Positions 1-7,644 of a stretch of DNA of 64,000 nucleotides are shown one piece after another. Source of the stretch: Roseicyclus marinus (GTDB lineage Bacteria > Pseudomonadota > Alphaproteobacteria > Rhodobacterales > Rhodobacteraceae); assembly GCF_036322625.1 (NCBI RefSeq), contig NZ_AP027266.1:2421001-2485000 (forward strand), given 5' to 3'. The notes under the pieces are model-generated. The model ran no database searches, was not told the DNA's origin, and saw only the letters and a list, made by a program, of their open reading frames with translations. How positions within the stretch are numbered: position 1 is the first letter of the stretch; each line of letters opens with the position of its first letter. A program made the translations under genes and the position numbers.

Positions 1-561
1 GAGCCGCATGACGCGCCCTTCTTCGAAAAGCTGCAGCTTCTGGAGAACCCCGTCGAGATCGAGAAGGTCGCGCTCGAGGAGGCCGAGGGGATCGTCTGCA
101 CCGGTCCCTTCGACCCGATGGCGGATCCGGCGGTGATGCGCCCGCAGTTCCTTCTGGCCAAGAGCCGGGGGCTGAAACTCCTGTGCGCGAACCCCGATAT
201 CGTGGTCGACCGGGGCGAGACGCGGGAATGGTGCGCGGGCGCGCTGGCGCGGCTTTACACGGAAATGGGGGGCGAAAGCCTCTATTTCGGCAAGCCGCAT
301 CCGCCGATCTACGATCTTGCGCGGCGCAGGCTCGAGCAATTGGGCCGCACCATCCCCGATGATCGCATCCTGGCCGTGGGCGACGGCATCCTGACCGATG
401 TGCTGGGGGGATTGGGCGAAAGCATCGACACGCTGTTCATCTCGGGCGGGCTTGCGCGCGAGGAGACGGGGACGGTGGACCAGCCCGACCCCGCGCGCCT
501 TGCGCGCTTCCTGACGGAGGCCGAGCTGGAGCCGAGCTACACGATCGGGATGTTGCGCTAG
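1..561 (+). CDS. HAD-superfamily hydrolase, class IIA (TIGR01459-like), 3' part
   Basis: The reading frame is open from the first base, so the gene starts outside the window. The visible 186 residues hold the C-terminal part of a class IIA HAD phosphatase. A YFGKPHPPIYDLA segment carries the conserved Lys-Pro of motif III, and LAVGDGILTDVLGG is the acidic motif IV that binds magnesium. The N-terminal DxD nucleophile motif is not in view. In Rhodobacterales this family member commonly lies near ribF, as here. The substrate is unknown; sugar or nucleotide phosphates are usual for the family. The final Arg codon and TAG stop coincide with the first bases of a dispersed repeat (557-616), so the exact C-terminus may derive from the repeat. 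Confidence 0.85.
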   Translation, partial: EPHDAPFFEKLQLLENPVEIEKVALEEAEGIVCTGPFDPMADPAVMRPQFLLAKSRGLKLLCANPDIVVDRGETREWCAGALARLYTEMGGESLYFGKPHPPIYDLARRRLEQLGRTIPDDRILAVGDGILTDVLGGLGESIDTLFISGGLAREETGTVDQPDPARLARFLTEAELEPSYTIGMLR

Positions 562-616
562 AGCCTGTCGCGCAAAAGCGGGATCCGGTTTTGTGCTCCC
601 CGGACATGCGAAATCA
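557..616 (+). repeat. Dispersed hairpin repeat, copy A
   Basis: This copy begins CGCTAGAGCCTGTCGCGCAA and ends ATGCGAAATCA. It is followed at once by copy B (620-697). Inverted copies lie at 17890-17962 and 41133-41217. The GCGCAAAA and TTTTGCGC-type arms around GGGAACCGG can form a hairpin. The first bases include the TAG stop of the upstream HAD gene. Confidence 0.85.
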
Positions 617-619
617 GGG

Positions 620-697
620 AGCATGTCGCGCAAAAGTGGGAACCGGTTTTGCGCCCCCGGACATGCGAAATCAAAGGGTTAGAGAGCGGCGCGTGAC
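620..697 (+). repeat. Dispersed hairpin repeat, copy B
   Basis: This is a second, longer copy in tandem with copy A. It has perfect 8-base arms GCGCAAAA and TTTTGCGC (about 628-653) around GTGGGAACCGG. It then runs through GACATGCGAAATCAAAGGG and TTAGAGAGCGGCGCGTGAC. The last part is shared with copy D at 41133-41217, so the full element is about 75-85 bases. Similar GGGAACCGGTTTTGCG elements are widespread in alphaproteobacterial genomes, from general knowledge. Confidence 0.85.
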
Positions 698-939
698 TGC
701 GCGTGAACGCGGCGCGCTCCAGGCAAGCAGGTGCGCCTGAAGGCGGCACCCTACGCAGGGTATGGTCGTGGGGGCTTGTGGGGCGCGGGAGGGACCGTAT
801 TTGGGGGAAGATGAAATGAGGGCGAGCGCGCAATATAATTGCGACATTTTGGGAATTTTGCGCAGCTTTATTTCTTTCTGCATTGCAGAACCGGGGCGGA
901 ATCGGGTATCAGGCGGCCATCATGCAGGAGTCGCCCGCC
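698..939. other. Non-coding stretch upstream of the MaoC gene
   Basis: No credible gene is present. At 731-760 a GGTGCGCC...GGCGGCACCCTACGCAGGG segment resembles the repeats at 6518-6539 and 6664-6690. A perfect TATAAT lies at 834-839 in an AT-rich patch (830-885), but I see no matching -35 element at 16-18 bases. It may be part of the promoter of the downstream MaoC gene. Confidence 0.4.
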
Positions 940-1383
940 ATGCTCGACAACATCACCACCGGCACGATCGTCATCGAGGATCTGGAGATCGGGATGCGCC
1001 GATCCCTGCAAAAACTGGTGACCGATCACGATATCGAGCTCTTCGCGCAGGTCTCGACCGACCGGAACCCGGTGCATCTGGATGATGATTATGCCCGCGA
1101 CACGATCTTCGAGGGGCGGATCGCCCATGGCATGCTGACCGCGGGCCTGATCTCGGCGGTGATCGGGGAGCAATTGCCGGGGCATGGCACGGTCTACCTG
1201 GGCCAGACGCTGAAATTCATGGCACCCGTCCGGCCCGGCGACATGGTCGAGGCCGAGGTCGAGGTGACCGAGATCGACCACGGGCGGCGGCGGGTGACGC
1301 TGGCCACGCAATGCCGGGTCGGCAAGACCGTGGTGCTGAAGGGCGAGGCCGTGGTGCTGGCCCCCTCGCGGAAATTCGATTGA
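940..1383 (+). CDS. MaoC family dehydratase (R-specific enoyl-CoA hydratase-like)
   Basis: This is a 147-residue single hot-dog domain protein. The hydratase signature is clear: an Asp-Arg-Asn-Pro-Val-His segment (FAQVSTDRNPVHLDDDYA, about residues 35-52) carries the catalytic Asp and His, followed by GRIAHGMLTAGL. Such proteins hydrate trans-2-enoyl-CoA to (R)-3-hydroxyacyl-CoA, linking fatty acid oxidation to polyhydroxyalkanoate or lipid metabolism in the cytoplasm. I chose the ATG at 940, preceded by CAGGAG nine bases upstream. An in-frame ATG at 922, preceded by AGGCGG, is the alternative and adds six residues. It is followed by ribF after a short tandem-repeat spacer. Confidence 0.85.
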   Translation: MLDNITTGTIVIEDLEIGMRRSLQKLVTDHDIELFAQVSTDRNPVHLDDDYARDTIFEGRIAHGMLTAGLISAVIGEQLPGHGTVYLGQTLKFMAPVRPGDMVEAEVEVTEIDHGRRRVTLATQCRVGKTVVLKGEAVVLAPSRKFD

Positions 1384-1385
1384 TC

Positions 1386-1474
1386 AAAGGTTAAGGGCGC
1401 GGTCCCTTTCTTGCCCAAAGGTTAAGATCGCGCGCTCTTTCTTGCGGAAAGGTTAAGGGCGCGGGCCGCTTGCG
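1386..1474 (+). repeat. Three imperfect tandem copies of a 31-base unit
   Basis: Units start at 1386, 1417 and 1448. Each begins AAAGGTTAAG, is followed by a GC-rich core, and ends in CTTTCTTGC (first two) or CTTGCG (third, shortened). They fill the whole gap between the MaoC gene and ribF and may carry regulatory sites or a terminator. Their function is unknown. Confidence 0.8.
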
Positions 1475-1505
1475 CATCGGCGCGGGGGCGGCTACCCGTC
1501 TTGCC

Positions 1506-2432
1506 ATGCGCATCCTGCACGACCCCCAGTATACACGTCCCGAGGACCGCGGCGCCTCTGCCGCGATCGGGAATTTCGACGGGGTGCATCGCGGGCATCG
1601 GCATGTGATCGATCTGGCGCGGCGACCGGGCGTGGCCCTGGGCGTGGTGACCTTCGAGCCGCATCCGCGCGCCTTTTTCGCGCCCGAGGCGGCCCCCTTT
1701 CGGCTGATGAACGCAAGCGCCCGGGCGCATCGGCTGGAAAAGCTCGGCGTCGAGATCCTGGCCGAGCTGCCCTTTGACCGACATCTGGCGGGGCTGTCGG
1801 CGGAGGATTTCGCGCGCGACGTGCTGGCGGGGGGCTTGGGCCTGTCCCATGTCGTTGTCGGCGCGGATTTCTGTTTCGGCAAGGGACGGACCGGAACCGC
1901 GCAGATGCTGCGCGATTTCGGCGCGCGTTACGGGTTCGATGTGACGGTGGCGGATCTGCTGGAAGGCGGGGATGGGGCGGTTTCGTCAACCGCGATCCGG
2001 GCGGCGTTGAGCGAGGGGCGGCCGCGCGATGCTGCCGCCATGCTGGGCCATTGGCACCGGATCGAGGGGCCGGTTCTGCATGGCGACAAGCGGGGGCGGG
2101 AACTGGGCTATCCGACGGCGAACATGGCGCTGGACGGGCTGCATGTGCCCAAGCTCGGCGTCTATGCGGTGCTGGTCGATGTGCTGGAGGGGCCGCACAA
2201 GGGCACCTATCGCGGGGTCGCGAACCTTGGCATCCGGCCGATGTTCGAGCGGCAGACGCCGAACCTCGAGACCTTTCTCTTTGATTTCAAGGGCGACCTT
2301 TATGGGCGGCAGCTGTCGGTGGGGCTGGTCGACTACCTGAGGGGCGAGATGCGCTTTGACGGGTTGCCCGCGCTGATCGCGCAGATGGACCAAGACAGCG
2401 CCGCCGCGCGCGAGGCGCTGGCCCGGACATGA
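1506..2432 (+). CDS. ribF: Bifunctional riboflavin kinase / FAD synthetase
   Basis: The 308-residue protein makes FMN and FAD from riboflavin and ATP in the cytoplasm. The N-terminal nucleotidyltransferase domain is shown by AAIGNFDGVHRGH (about residues 20-32) and by FEPHPRAFF; VVVGADFCFGKGRTG and SSTAIRAAL complete it. The C-terminal kinase domain starts near GPVLHGDKRGRELGYPTAN, with the PTAN motif that binds ATP and magnesium. Its length matches bacterial RibF. I chose ATG 1506 over an upstream TTG at 1470 because the homologous region begins near MRILHDP; no strong ribosome binding site is visible. Its stop overlaps the next start by ATGA (2429-2432), so translation is probably coupled. 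Confidence 0.95.
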   Translation: MRILHDPQYTRPEDRGASAAIGNFDGVHRGHRHVIDLARRPGVALGVVTFEPHPRAFFAPEAAPFRLMNASARAHRLEKLGVEILAELPFDRHLAGLSAEDFARDVLAGGLGLSHVVVGADFCFGKGRTGTAQMLRDFGARYGFDVTVADLLEGGDGAVSSTAIRAALSEGRPRDAAAMLGHWHRIEGPVLHGDKRGRELGYPTANMALDGLHVPKLGVYAVLVDVLEGPHKGTYRGVANLGIRPMFERQTPNLETFLFDFKGDLYGRQLSVGLVDYLRGEMRFDGLPALIAQMDQDSAAAREALART

Positions 2433-2875
2433 GGGAGCGGTTCTGGGAACGGGTGCGACCCGAAAAGATGACGCCCGAGGAATGGGAGGCGCTGTGCGAT
2501 GGCTGCGGGAAGTGCTGTCTCAACAAGCTCGAGGACGAGGAGACGGGCGAGGTCGCGCTGACGCGCGTGGCCTGCCGGTTGCTCGACGATCAAAGCTGCC
2601 GCTGCGGGCAATATGCGATCCGCAAGACGCTGGTGCCCGAATGCATCCAGTTGACGCCCGCGACGATGAAGGATGTCGCCTATTTCATGCCAGCGACCTG
2701 TGCCTATCGGCTGATCCACGAGGGCAAGCCGCTTTTCTGGTGGCATCCGCTGGTGTCGGGCGATCCCGAGAGCGTGCATGAGGCGGGCGTGAGCATGCGC
2801 GGCCTGACGGTGCCGGAATTCGAGGTGCCCGAGGAAGATTGGGAAGATTACATCATCGAGGAGCCGGGCACATGA
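2429..2875 (+). CDS. YcgN-type cysteine cluster protein (UPF0260)
   Basis: The 148-residue cytoplasmic protein has a Cys-rich N-terminal motif, CDGCGKCCLNK (about residues 25-35), plus further Cys in CRLLDDQSCRCGQY and VPECIQL. This is the pattern of the UPF0260/YcgN family, thought to bind zinc or an iron-sulfur cluster; its function is not established. It overlaps ribF by four bases at its start and the threonine aldolase gene by four bases (ATGA at 2872-2875) at its end, so the three form one operon. Confidence 0.9.
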   Translation: MRERFWERVRPEKMTPEEWEALCDGCGKCCLNKLEDEETGEVALTRVACRLLDDQSCRCGQYAIRKTLVPECIQLTPATMKDVAYFMPATCAYRLIHEGKPLFWWHPLVSGDPESVHEAGVSMRGLTVPEFEVPEEDWEDYIIEEPGT

Positions 2876-3918
2876 TCTTTGCCAGCGACAATACCGGGCC
2901 GGTGCATCCCAGGATCATGGCGGCGGTCATGGCGGCCAATGACGGCTATGCCATGCCCTATGGCAATGACGCGACGACCCAAGCCGCACGGGACGCCGTG
3001 CGCGATCTGTTCGAGGCGCCGGAGGCTGCGGTGGAATTCGTGGCGACGGGCAGTGTCGCAAATGCGCTGGCGCTGGCCTGTCTGGCGAGGCCCTGGGACG
3101 GCGTGTTCTGCCACCGCATCGCCCATGTCGAGGAGGATGAATGCGGCGCGCCGGATTTCTATTCCGGGGCCAAGACGATCCTGATCGACGGGGCGGATGC
3201 GAAATTCACCCCCGAGGCGCTGGAGGCCGCGATCGTGCAATGCAAGGCGCGCGGCGTTCATGGCGCGCAGCCGGGGCCGGTGACGATCACCAACATCACC
3301 GAGCGCGGCACGGTCTATACGCTGGACGAGATCCGCGCGATTGCCGCGACGGCCAAGGCGCATGGTCTGGCATTGCATCTGGATGGCGCGCGGTTCGCCA
3401 ATGCCTGTGCCGCGCTGGGGTGCAGCCCGGCCGAGATGACGTGGAAGGCGGGCGTGGATGCCGTGAGTTTCGGCGGCACCAAGAATGGCTGCATGGGGGT
3501 GGAGGCGGTCGTGTTCTTCGACCCCGCCCATGGCCGCGAGCTGGAGTTGCGGCGCAAGCGCGGCGGGCATCTGTTTTCCAAGCATCGCTACCTGTCGTCC
3601 CAGATGGTCGCCTATTGCGAGGATGACCTGTGGCTTGAGATGGCGCATGCCGCCAATGCGCGGATGGCGCAGCTGGTCCAGGGTCTGGCGCGGGTGGAGG
3701 GGGCGCATCTGTGCCATCCGGTGGCGGGGAACCTCGCCTTTGTCGAGGTTCCCCGCGCGGCCCATGCCCGCGCCTTTGCCGCCGGGGCGCAATATTACAC
3801 CTTTGGCGGGACGGTGGCGGACGGGCCGGGGGATGCGGCGCTGCGCTGCCGGATCGTTTGCGACTGGGCCAAGACGTCTGAGGATGTGGACCGTCTTCTG
3901 GAGGCTTGGGCGGGGTAG
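2872..3918 (+). CDS. Low-specificity threonine aldolase (beta-eliminating lyase family)
   Basis: The 348-residue PLP enzyme splits L-threonine or L-allo-threonine to glycine and acetaldehyde. The sequence starts FASDNTGPVHPRIM, typical of the family. ALHLDGARFANA contains the PLP-binding Asp, and SFGGTKNGCMG (about residues 200-210) the Schiff-base Lys. It is the third gene of the ribF operon. I chose the ATG at 2872 because it overlaps the previous stop and because the family begins at this point. The operon ends at a set of palindromes just downstream. Confidence 0.92.
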   Translation: MIFASDNTGPVHPRIMAAVMAANDGYAMPYGNDATTQAARDAVRDLFEAPEAAVEFVATGSVANALALACLARPWDGVFCHRIAHVEEDECGAPDFYSGAKTILIDGADAKFTPEALEAAIVQCKARGVHGAQPGPVTITNITERGTVYTLDEIRAIAATAKAHGLALHLDGARFANACAALGCSPAEMTWKAGVDAVSFGGTKNGCMGVEAVVFFDPAHGRELELRRKRGGHLFSKHRYLSSQMVAYCEDDLWLEMAHAANARMAQLVQGLARVEGAHLCHPVAGNLAFVEVPRAAHARAFAAGAQYYTFGGTVADGPGDAALRCRIVCDWAKTSEDVDRLLEAWAG

Positions 3919-3983
3919 CGTTTTCCCCGGGGAAAACGGTTTGGAAACCTCGAGGTTTCCAAGACGGAAAACCGAGGGTTCCG
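3919..3983. terminator. Three consecutive palindromes between convergent genes
   Basis: 3919-3938 is a perfect 20-base palindrome (CGTTTTCCCCGGGGAAAACG). 3941-3962 is a perfect 22-base palindrome running from TTGGAAACC to GGTTTCCAA. 3965-3983 is a third, imperfect hairpin with CGGAA and TTCCG arms. They lie between the threonine aldolase stop and the end of the opposing hydrolase gene, so a bidirectional transcription stop is the likely role, although T-tracts are lacking. Confidence 0.6.
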
Positions 3984-3988
3984 CCACC

Positions 3989-4756
3989 TCACCCCAGAAG
4001 GTGCCGGATGTCCTGCGCAACGGGCCCTGCATGGGTGATGGGAACCATATGGCCCGCGCCCGGGACGATGGCGCGACGGGCCTCTGGGATCGCTGTGGCC
4101 AAGCCTGACTGGATTTCCGCGATGACGGGGGGCGAGTTCGCGCCTTCGACCAAGAGGACCGGGCAGGCCAGTTGCCCCAGGCGCGGCAGGAGGCGGGCGC
4201 TGTCCTCCTCCAGCGCGGGGGCGCTGGCGGGCACGACCCAGATCCGGTCGATCATGTAGGCCTGTTGCGGCTTTGGCATGGCGTCGAGGGGCACGCCGCC
4301 GCCCCATTGCGCGAGGAAGTCGCGGGTTGCGCCCATTGCATCGCCCGCGGCAAGGCGCGGGCCGATGCCCGCCATCGCGGCGATATTGGCGGCCCAGCCG
4401 GGGCCACCCCGCGCGGCGGCAAAGAGCACGGGTTCGATCAGGGTCAGGCTGGCGATGCGTTCGGGATGGTCGAGGGCGAGGCGCAGCGCGAGGGTCGCGC
4501 CGAAACTGTGGCCGATCAGATGGGTGGGCCGCTCGGGTAGATGGGCCAAGGCGGCTTCGGTCGCGTGATCGTGGTAGTCGCGCGCGGGATCGCGCGCGGG
4601 CCCGCGCCCATGGCCTACAAGATCGGGGGCGGTGAGCGTCAGCCGGTCGGCCAGCGCGCGCGCCACCCCATCCCATGCGCCGGAATGGGCGAGCGAGCAA
4701 TGGAGGAGGAGAGCAGGCGCGCCCCCCTGCCCCCAGCGGCGCGCAAAACCCGTCAC
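3989..4756 (-). CDS. Alpha/beta-fold hydrolase
   Basis: The 255-residue protein carries the canonical alpha/beta hydrolase elements. LLLHCSLAHSGAWDGVA takes the oxyanion-hole position, LIGHSFGATLAL (about residue 95) holds the nucleophile Ser in G-H-S-F-G, and VPGAGHMVPIT holds the catalytic His. There is no signal peptide, so it is cytoplasmic. The start is a GTG at 4756 that overlaps the upstream stop (GTGA), indicating coupling to the isomerase gene. The substrate is not predictable; the partner gene suggests a role in breakdown of an aromatic or related compound, which is inference. Confidence 0.85.
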   Translation of the reverse strand: MTGFARRWGQGGAPALLLHCSLAHSGAWDGVARALADRLTLTAPDLVGHGRGPARDPARDYHDHATEAALAHLPERPTHLIGHSFGATLALRLALDHPERIASLTLIEPVLFAAARGGPGWAANIAAMAGIGPRLAAGDAMGATRDFLAQWGGGVPLDAMPKPQQAYMIDRIWVVPASAPALEEDSARLLPRLGQLACPVLLVEGANSPPVIAEIQSGLATAIPEARRAIVPGAGHMVPITHAGPVAQDIRHLLG

Positions 4757-5355
4757 AATTTTCCGGCGAGGAAGAGATCCAGATCCTCGATCCGGTCCTG
4801 ACCCCAGAATTTCTCGGAGCCGTCGACGATGTAGAAGGGCGAGCCGAAGACGCCGCTTGCGATGGCGTCCTCGGTGTTGCGGACGTAATCCTCGGCACCG
4901 GCGAGCATGCCCATGCCCGCGAGCCCCCGGTCGAAGCCTGCGGCGGCAAGGCAATCGGCGATCACGTCATCCTCGGCGATGTCGCGCTTGTCGCGCCAGA
5001 CGGCGGCGGTGAATTCGTGCACCAGTTTGCCCAGATCGCCGCCGCCCGCGCGGATCGCGGCGATGAAGGCGTAGGAGGAGGGCGCGGGATTGATCGCGCG
5101 ATAGGGCGGATCGAGGTCGAGGGGCAGCCCGTATCGCGCGGCGTGGCGGTGGAGTTCCTGAAGCCGGTAGTCGAGGCGGGCGGGGTGGCGTTCCTTGACC
5201 GCGACGCCGCCGGTGCGGGGGAAGATGCCGCCGATCAGGTCCATCGGCCTGTAGGTGATGGTGGCGCCGTGGCGCGCGGCCACCTCCTCCATCCTGAGAC
5301 CGGCGAGATAGGTGTAGGGCGAGACAGTGGAGAAGAAATAGTCGATATGGGCCAT
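4753..5355 (-). CDS. 2-hydroxychromene-2-carboxylate isomerase family protein (DsbA-like fold)
   Basis: This 200-residue protein belongs to the thioredoxin-fold group related to kappa-class glutathione transferases. The N-terminus IDYFFSTVSPYTYLAG has the family Ser in place of a redox Cys. The later segment GVFGSPFYIVDGSEKFWGQDR contains the cis-Pro loop and the GQDR end typical of the family. Known members isomerise 2-hydroxychromene-2-carboxylate in naphthalene breakdown using glutathione; many roseobacter members have unknown substrates. The ATG at 5355 has GGGAGG upstream. A good sigma-70-like promoter lies at 5388-5415. Confidence 0.88.
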   Translation of the reverse strand: MAHIDYFFSTVSPYTYLAGLRMEEVAARHGATITYRPMDLIGGIFPRTGGVAVKERHPARLDYRLQELHRHAARYGLPLDLDPPYRAINPAPSSYAFIAAIRAGGGDLGKLVHEFTAAVWRDKRDIAEDDVIADCLAAAGFDRGLAGMGMLAGAEDYVRNTEDAIASGVFGSPFYIVDGSEKFWGQDRIEDLDLFLAGKL

Positions 5356-5387
5356 GGTGGCCGCCTCCCGTTTTCGGCTTTGCGCGG

Positions 5388-5415
5388 AGCCTAGACGGGT
5401 GTTAGGGGGTGTCAA
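5388..5415 (-). promoter_or_regulatory. Candidate sigma-70 promoter of the isomerase-hydrolase pair
   Basis: On the minus strand a perfect TTGACA (5415-5410) is followed after 16 bases by TAGGCT (5393-5388). This places a start of transcription near 5380, about 25 bases before the isomerase ATG. Confidence 0.5.
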
Positions 5416-5468
5416 CATTCCGCGCGGGGGGATCTGTGCGGAACCTGCTGCCAAGAGGACAACGGATC

Positions 5469-6497
5469 ATGCCTGCACAAGACCCGAAGCTGATTTCCGG
5501 GAATGCGAACCTGACGCTTGCCAATGCGATCTCGCGGCGGATGTCGATGCATCGGGGGATGCAGGTGGGGCTGGTCGATGCGCGGGTGGAACGCTTCAAC
5601 GACGGGGAAATCTTTGTCGAGGTGTTCGAGAATGTCCGGGGCGAGGACATGTTCATCATCCAGCCGACCTCCAAGCCCGCCAATGACAATTTGATGGAGC
5701 TGTTGATCATCACCGATGCGCTGCGGCGGTCGAGTGCGGCGCGGATCACGGCCGTCATCCCCTATTTCGGCTATGCGCGGCAGGATCGGCGGACCAAGGC
5801 GCGCACGCCGATCTCGTCCAAGCTGGTGGCCAACATGATGGTCACGGCGGGGATCGAGCGGATCCTGACGATGGATCTGCATGCCGCCCAGATCCAGGGG
5901 TTCTTCGATATTCCGGTGGACAACCTCTATGCCTCGCCGATCTTTGCGCTGGATATCCTGCACCAGTTCGGCGGCGACATGTCGGATGTGATGGTGGTGT
6001 CGCCCGATGTGGGGGGCGTGGCGCGCGCGCGCGAGCTTGCCACACGGATCGGCGCGCCGCTGGCCATCGTGGACAAGCGCCGCGAGAAGGCGGGCGAGGT
6101 CGCGGGGATGACGGTGATCGGGGATGTGGCGGGCCACAAATGCCTGATCGTGGACGACATGTGCGACACGGCGGGCACGCTGTGCAAGGCGGCCGAAGTG
6201 CTGATGGAGGCGGGCGCGACGGAGGTTCACGCCTATACGACCCATGGCGTGCTGTCGGGCCCCGCGGTGGAGCGGGTGAGCGCGTCGGTTCTGAAGACGC
6301 TGGTGATCACGGATACGATCGAAGCGCCCGCGGCGGCGCGGGCCTGCGCCAATATCCGCATCGTGCCGACAGCACCGATGTTCGCCCAAGCCATCCTGAA
6401 CATCTGGAACGGGACGAGCGTGTCGTCGCTGTTCGATACGCAGACGCTCGTCCCGATCTACGAGGGGCTCTATCCCAAGGGGATGTGGGGGCGGTAA
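5469..6497 (+). CDS. prs: Ribose-phosphate pyrophosphokinase (PRPP synthetase)
   Basis: The 342-residue enzyme makes PRPP from ribose 5-phosphate and ATP for purine, pyrimidine, histidine, tryptophan and NAD synthesis. FNDGEIFVEVFENVRGEDMF, YFGYARQDRRTKARTPISSK (flexible loop and ATP site), MDLHAAQIQGFFDIPVDNL and the PRPP loop LIVDDMCDTAGT are all present. I chose ATG 5469, with AAGAGGA upstream and MPAQDPKLISGNAN as a typical N-terminus. The protein is about 25 residues longer than E. coli Prs, mainly at the N-terminus and near residues 200-240, as is common in this order. Repeat-rich non-coding DNA follows. Confidence 0.96.
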   Translation: MPAQDPKLISGNANLTLANAISRRMSMHRGMQVGLVDARVERFNDGEIFVEVFENVRGEDMFIIQPTSKPANDNLMELLIITDALRRSSAARITAVIPYFGYARQDRRTKARTPISSKLVANMMVTAGIERILTMDLHAAQIQGFFDIPVDNLYASPIFALDILHQFGGDMSDVMVVSPDVGGVARARELATRIGAPLAIVDKRREKAGEVAGMTVIGDVAGHKCLIVDDMCDTAGTLCKAAEVLMEAGATEVHAYTTHGVLSGPAVERVSASVLKTLVITDTIEAPAAARACANIRIVPTAPMFAQAILNIWNGTSVSSLFDTQTLVPIYEGLYPKGMWGR

Positions 6498-6700
6498 GGG
6501 GCCCGGTTCGGGTGGTTGGTGCGCCGTGACAGGCGCACCCTACACAGGACCCGTGTGATCTTGGGTGGGGTGGTGGCGTAGGGTGGGTGCAACCCACCAT
6601 GGTCGCGGATGGCTGGGGCTTTTGGTGGGTTTCACCCACCCTACGGTCGGTTGCGCGGGGTCTGGTGCGTCGTGACAGGCGCAGCGCCACGGCGCAGGCC
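6498..6700. repeat. Repeat-rich intergenic segment
   Basis: A hairpin GGTGCGCC-GTGACA-GGCGCACC lies at 6518-6539, and a related copy (GGTGCG.CGTGACAGGCGCA) at 6664-6684. Two inverted-repeat units of the type GTAGGGTGGGTGCAACCCACC (about 6579-6599) and GGTGGGTTTCACCCACCCTAC (about 6633-6653) lie between them. The same GGTGGGTTTCACCCACC unit recurs at 7650-7860. No gene is visible here. Confidence 0.8.
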
Positions 6701-7051
6701 TCAATCCACGTCCCAGTCATCCTCGCCCAGGACGGTGCCGAAGGCGATCCAATCGGCGCGGATGCGCGCGATGCGGCTGTCGCCCCAGGTGCGGAAGACG
6801 AGGTCGAAGCCCGTTTCCGTCACCTCCTCGGCGCGGAGATCGGCGCGCTGGTTGGTCTGGCCGTCCGTGTCCCACATCGAGATGCCGACATGCACCATGG
6901 GCGGTGCGCGGAACGCGCCCGCAAAGCTGACCGCGACACGCTTTTCGCGCGGGCCGTCGCCTGTCCACATCGGGCCATTGTCGGCGAAATCGCTGAACAT
7001 CAGGACCGAGCCCTGATCTGCGCCGATCTGGTGGTGGGTCAGGCGTTTCAT
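6701..7051 (-). CDS. H-type lectin domain protein
   Basis: The 116-residue protein resembles the H-type lectin fold (the discoidin/HPA agglutinin C-terminal domain). RVAVSFAGAFRAPPMVHVGISMWDTD matches the repeated F/V...PP.V.V.I...D pattern, and LVFRTWGDSRIARIRADWIAFG matches the C-terminal F...W.D..I....V.W.A.G pattern. These domains usually bind N-acetylgalactosamine as multimers. I see no signal peptide. The ATG is at 7051. It stands alone between two repeat clusters, in the gap between prs and the ATP synthase operon, and reads in the same direction as the operon but beyond its terminator. Its role is unknown. Confidence 0.8.
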   Translation of the reverse strand: MKRLTHHQIGADQGSVLMFSDFADNGPMWTGDGPREKRVAVSFAGAFRAPPMVHVGISMWDTDGQTNQRADLRAEEVTETGFDLVFRTWGDSRIARIRADWIAFGTVLGEDDWDVD

Positions 7052-7163
7052 GCGTTCGGGTTCTCCCTGCGCGACCGCGAGACGGGGTCACGGAGTGGCA
7101 TGATACCGGGATTTCGCGCCTGCGCCATGCGGTGATACCGGAAACTCAGCCGCCCGCGTCACG

Positions 7164-7195
7164 AAAAAGGCCCCCGCAGCGGTGCGCGGGGGCCT
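7164..7195 (-). terminator. Intrinsic terminator of the atp operon
   Basis: On the minus strand a 10-base perfect stem (AGGCCCCCGC with GCGGGGGCCT, 7195-7168) is followed directly by a run of T (complement of 7164-7168). It lies 25 bases past the atpC stop. Confidence 0.9.
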
Positions 7196-7220
7196 GTGTC
7201 TTTCCAAATGTCTCGAGGCC

Positions 7221-7637
7221 TCAGCCGAGGATGAGACCGCGCGCGGCTTCCATGTCGGAGACGAGCTTGGCCGCGGCATCGGCCGGGCCGTCGGGACCGG
7301 CGGCAAGGGCCTTTTCATGGGCGGCGCGCGCCTCGGCGATGAAGCCGTCGATGACCTCGGCGGTGACTTCGCTCACGGGCAGGGCCTGTTCGGCCAGAAC
7401 GGTGACGGTCGGCCCGGCCACATCGGCGAAACCGCCGGTGACGAAATAGGCGGTCTCGGCCCCGCCCTCGGCCCCGTCGAGACGGAGCACGCCGGGACGC
7501 AGCGTCGTGATCATCGGCGCATGATCCGCCATCGCGGTCATGTCGCCATCGGTGCCGGGGATTTGCACCCCTTCGACCGCGACGGACGCCAGACGCCGTT
7601 CGGGCGAGACCAGATCGAATTGCAACTTGGCAGCCAT
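7221..7637 (-). CDS. atpC: F1 ATP synthase epsilon subunit
   Basis: This 138-residue protein is the epsilon subunit of the F1 rotor stalk. The N-terminal beta domain is shown by [39 protein letters not shown] and a [12 protein letters not shown] segment that match the family closely. The C-terminal helical part (about residues 88-138) is Ala-rich. The ATG at 7637 is preceded by AGGAGAG. It is the last gene of atpHAGDC and is followed by a strong terminator. An unusual 280-base spacer full of short inverted repeats separates it from atpD. Confidence 0.95.
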   Translation of the reverse strand: MAAKLQFDLVSPERRLASVAVEGVQIPGTDGDMTAMADHAPMITTLRPGVLRLDGAEGGAETAYFVTGGFADVAGPTVTVLAEQALPVSEVTAEVIDGFIAEARAAHEKALAAGPDGPADAAAKLVSDMEAARGLILG

Positions 7638-7644
7638 TCGCGGC

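Noticed and set aside
834-839. Perfect TATAAT as a promoter -10
   Set aside because: No acceptable -35 hexamer lies 16-18 bases upstream, so it is noted only within the non-coding description.
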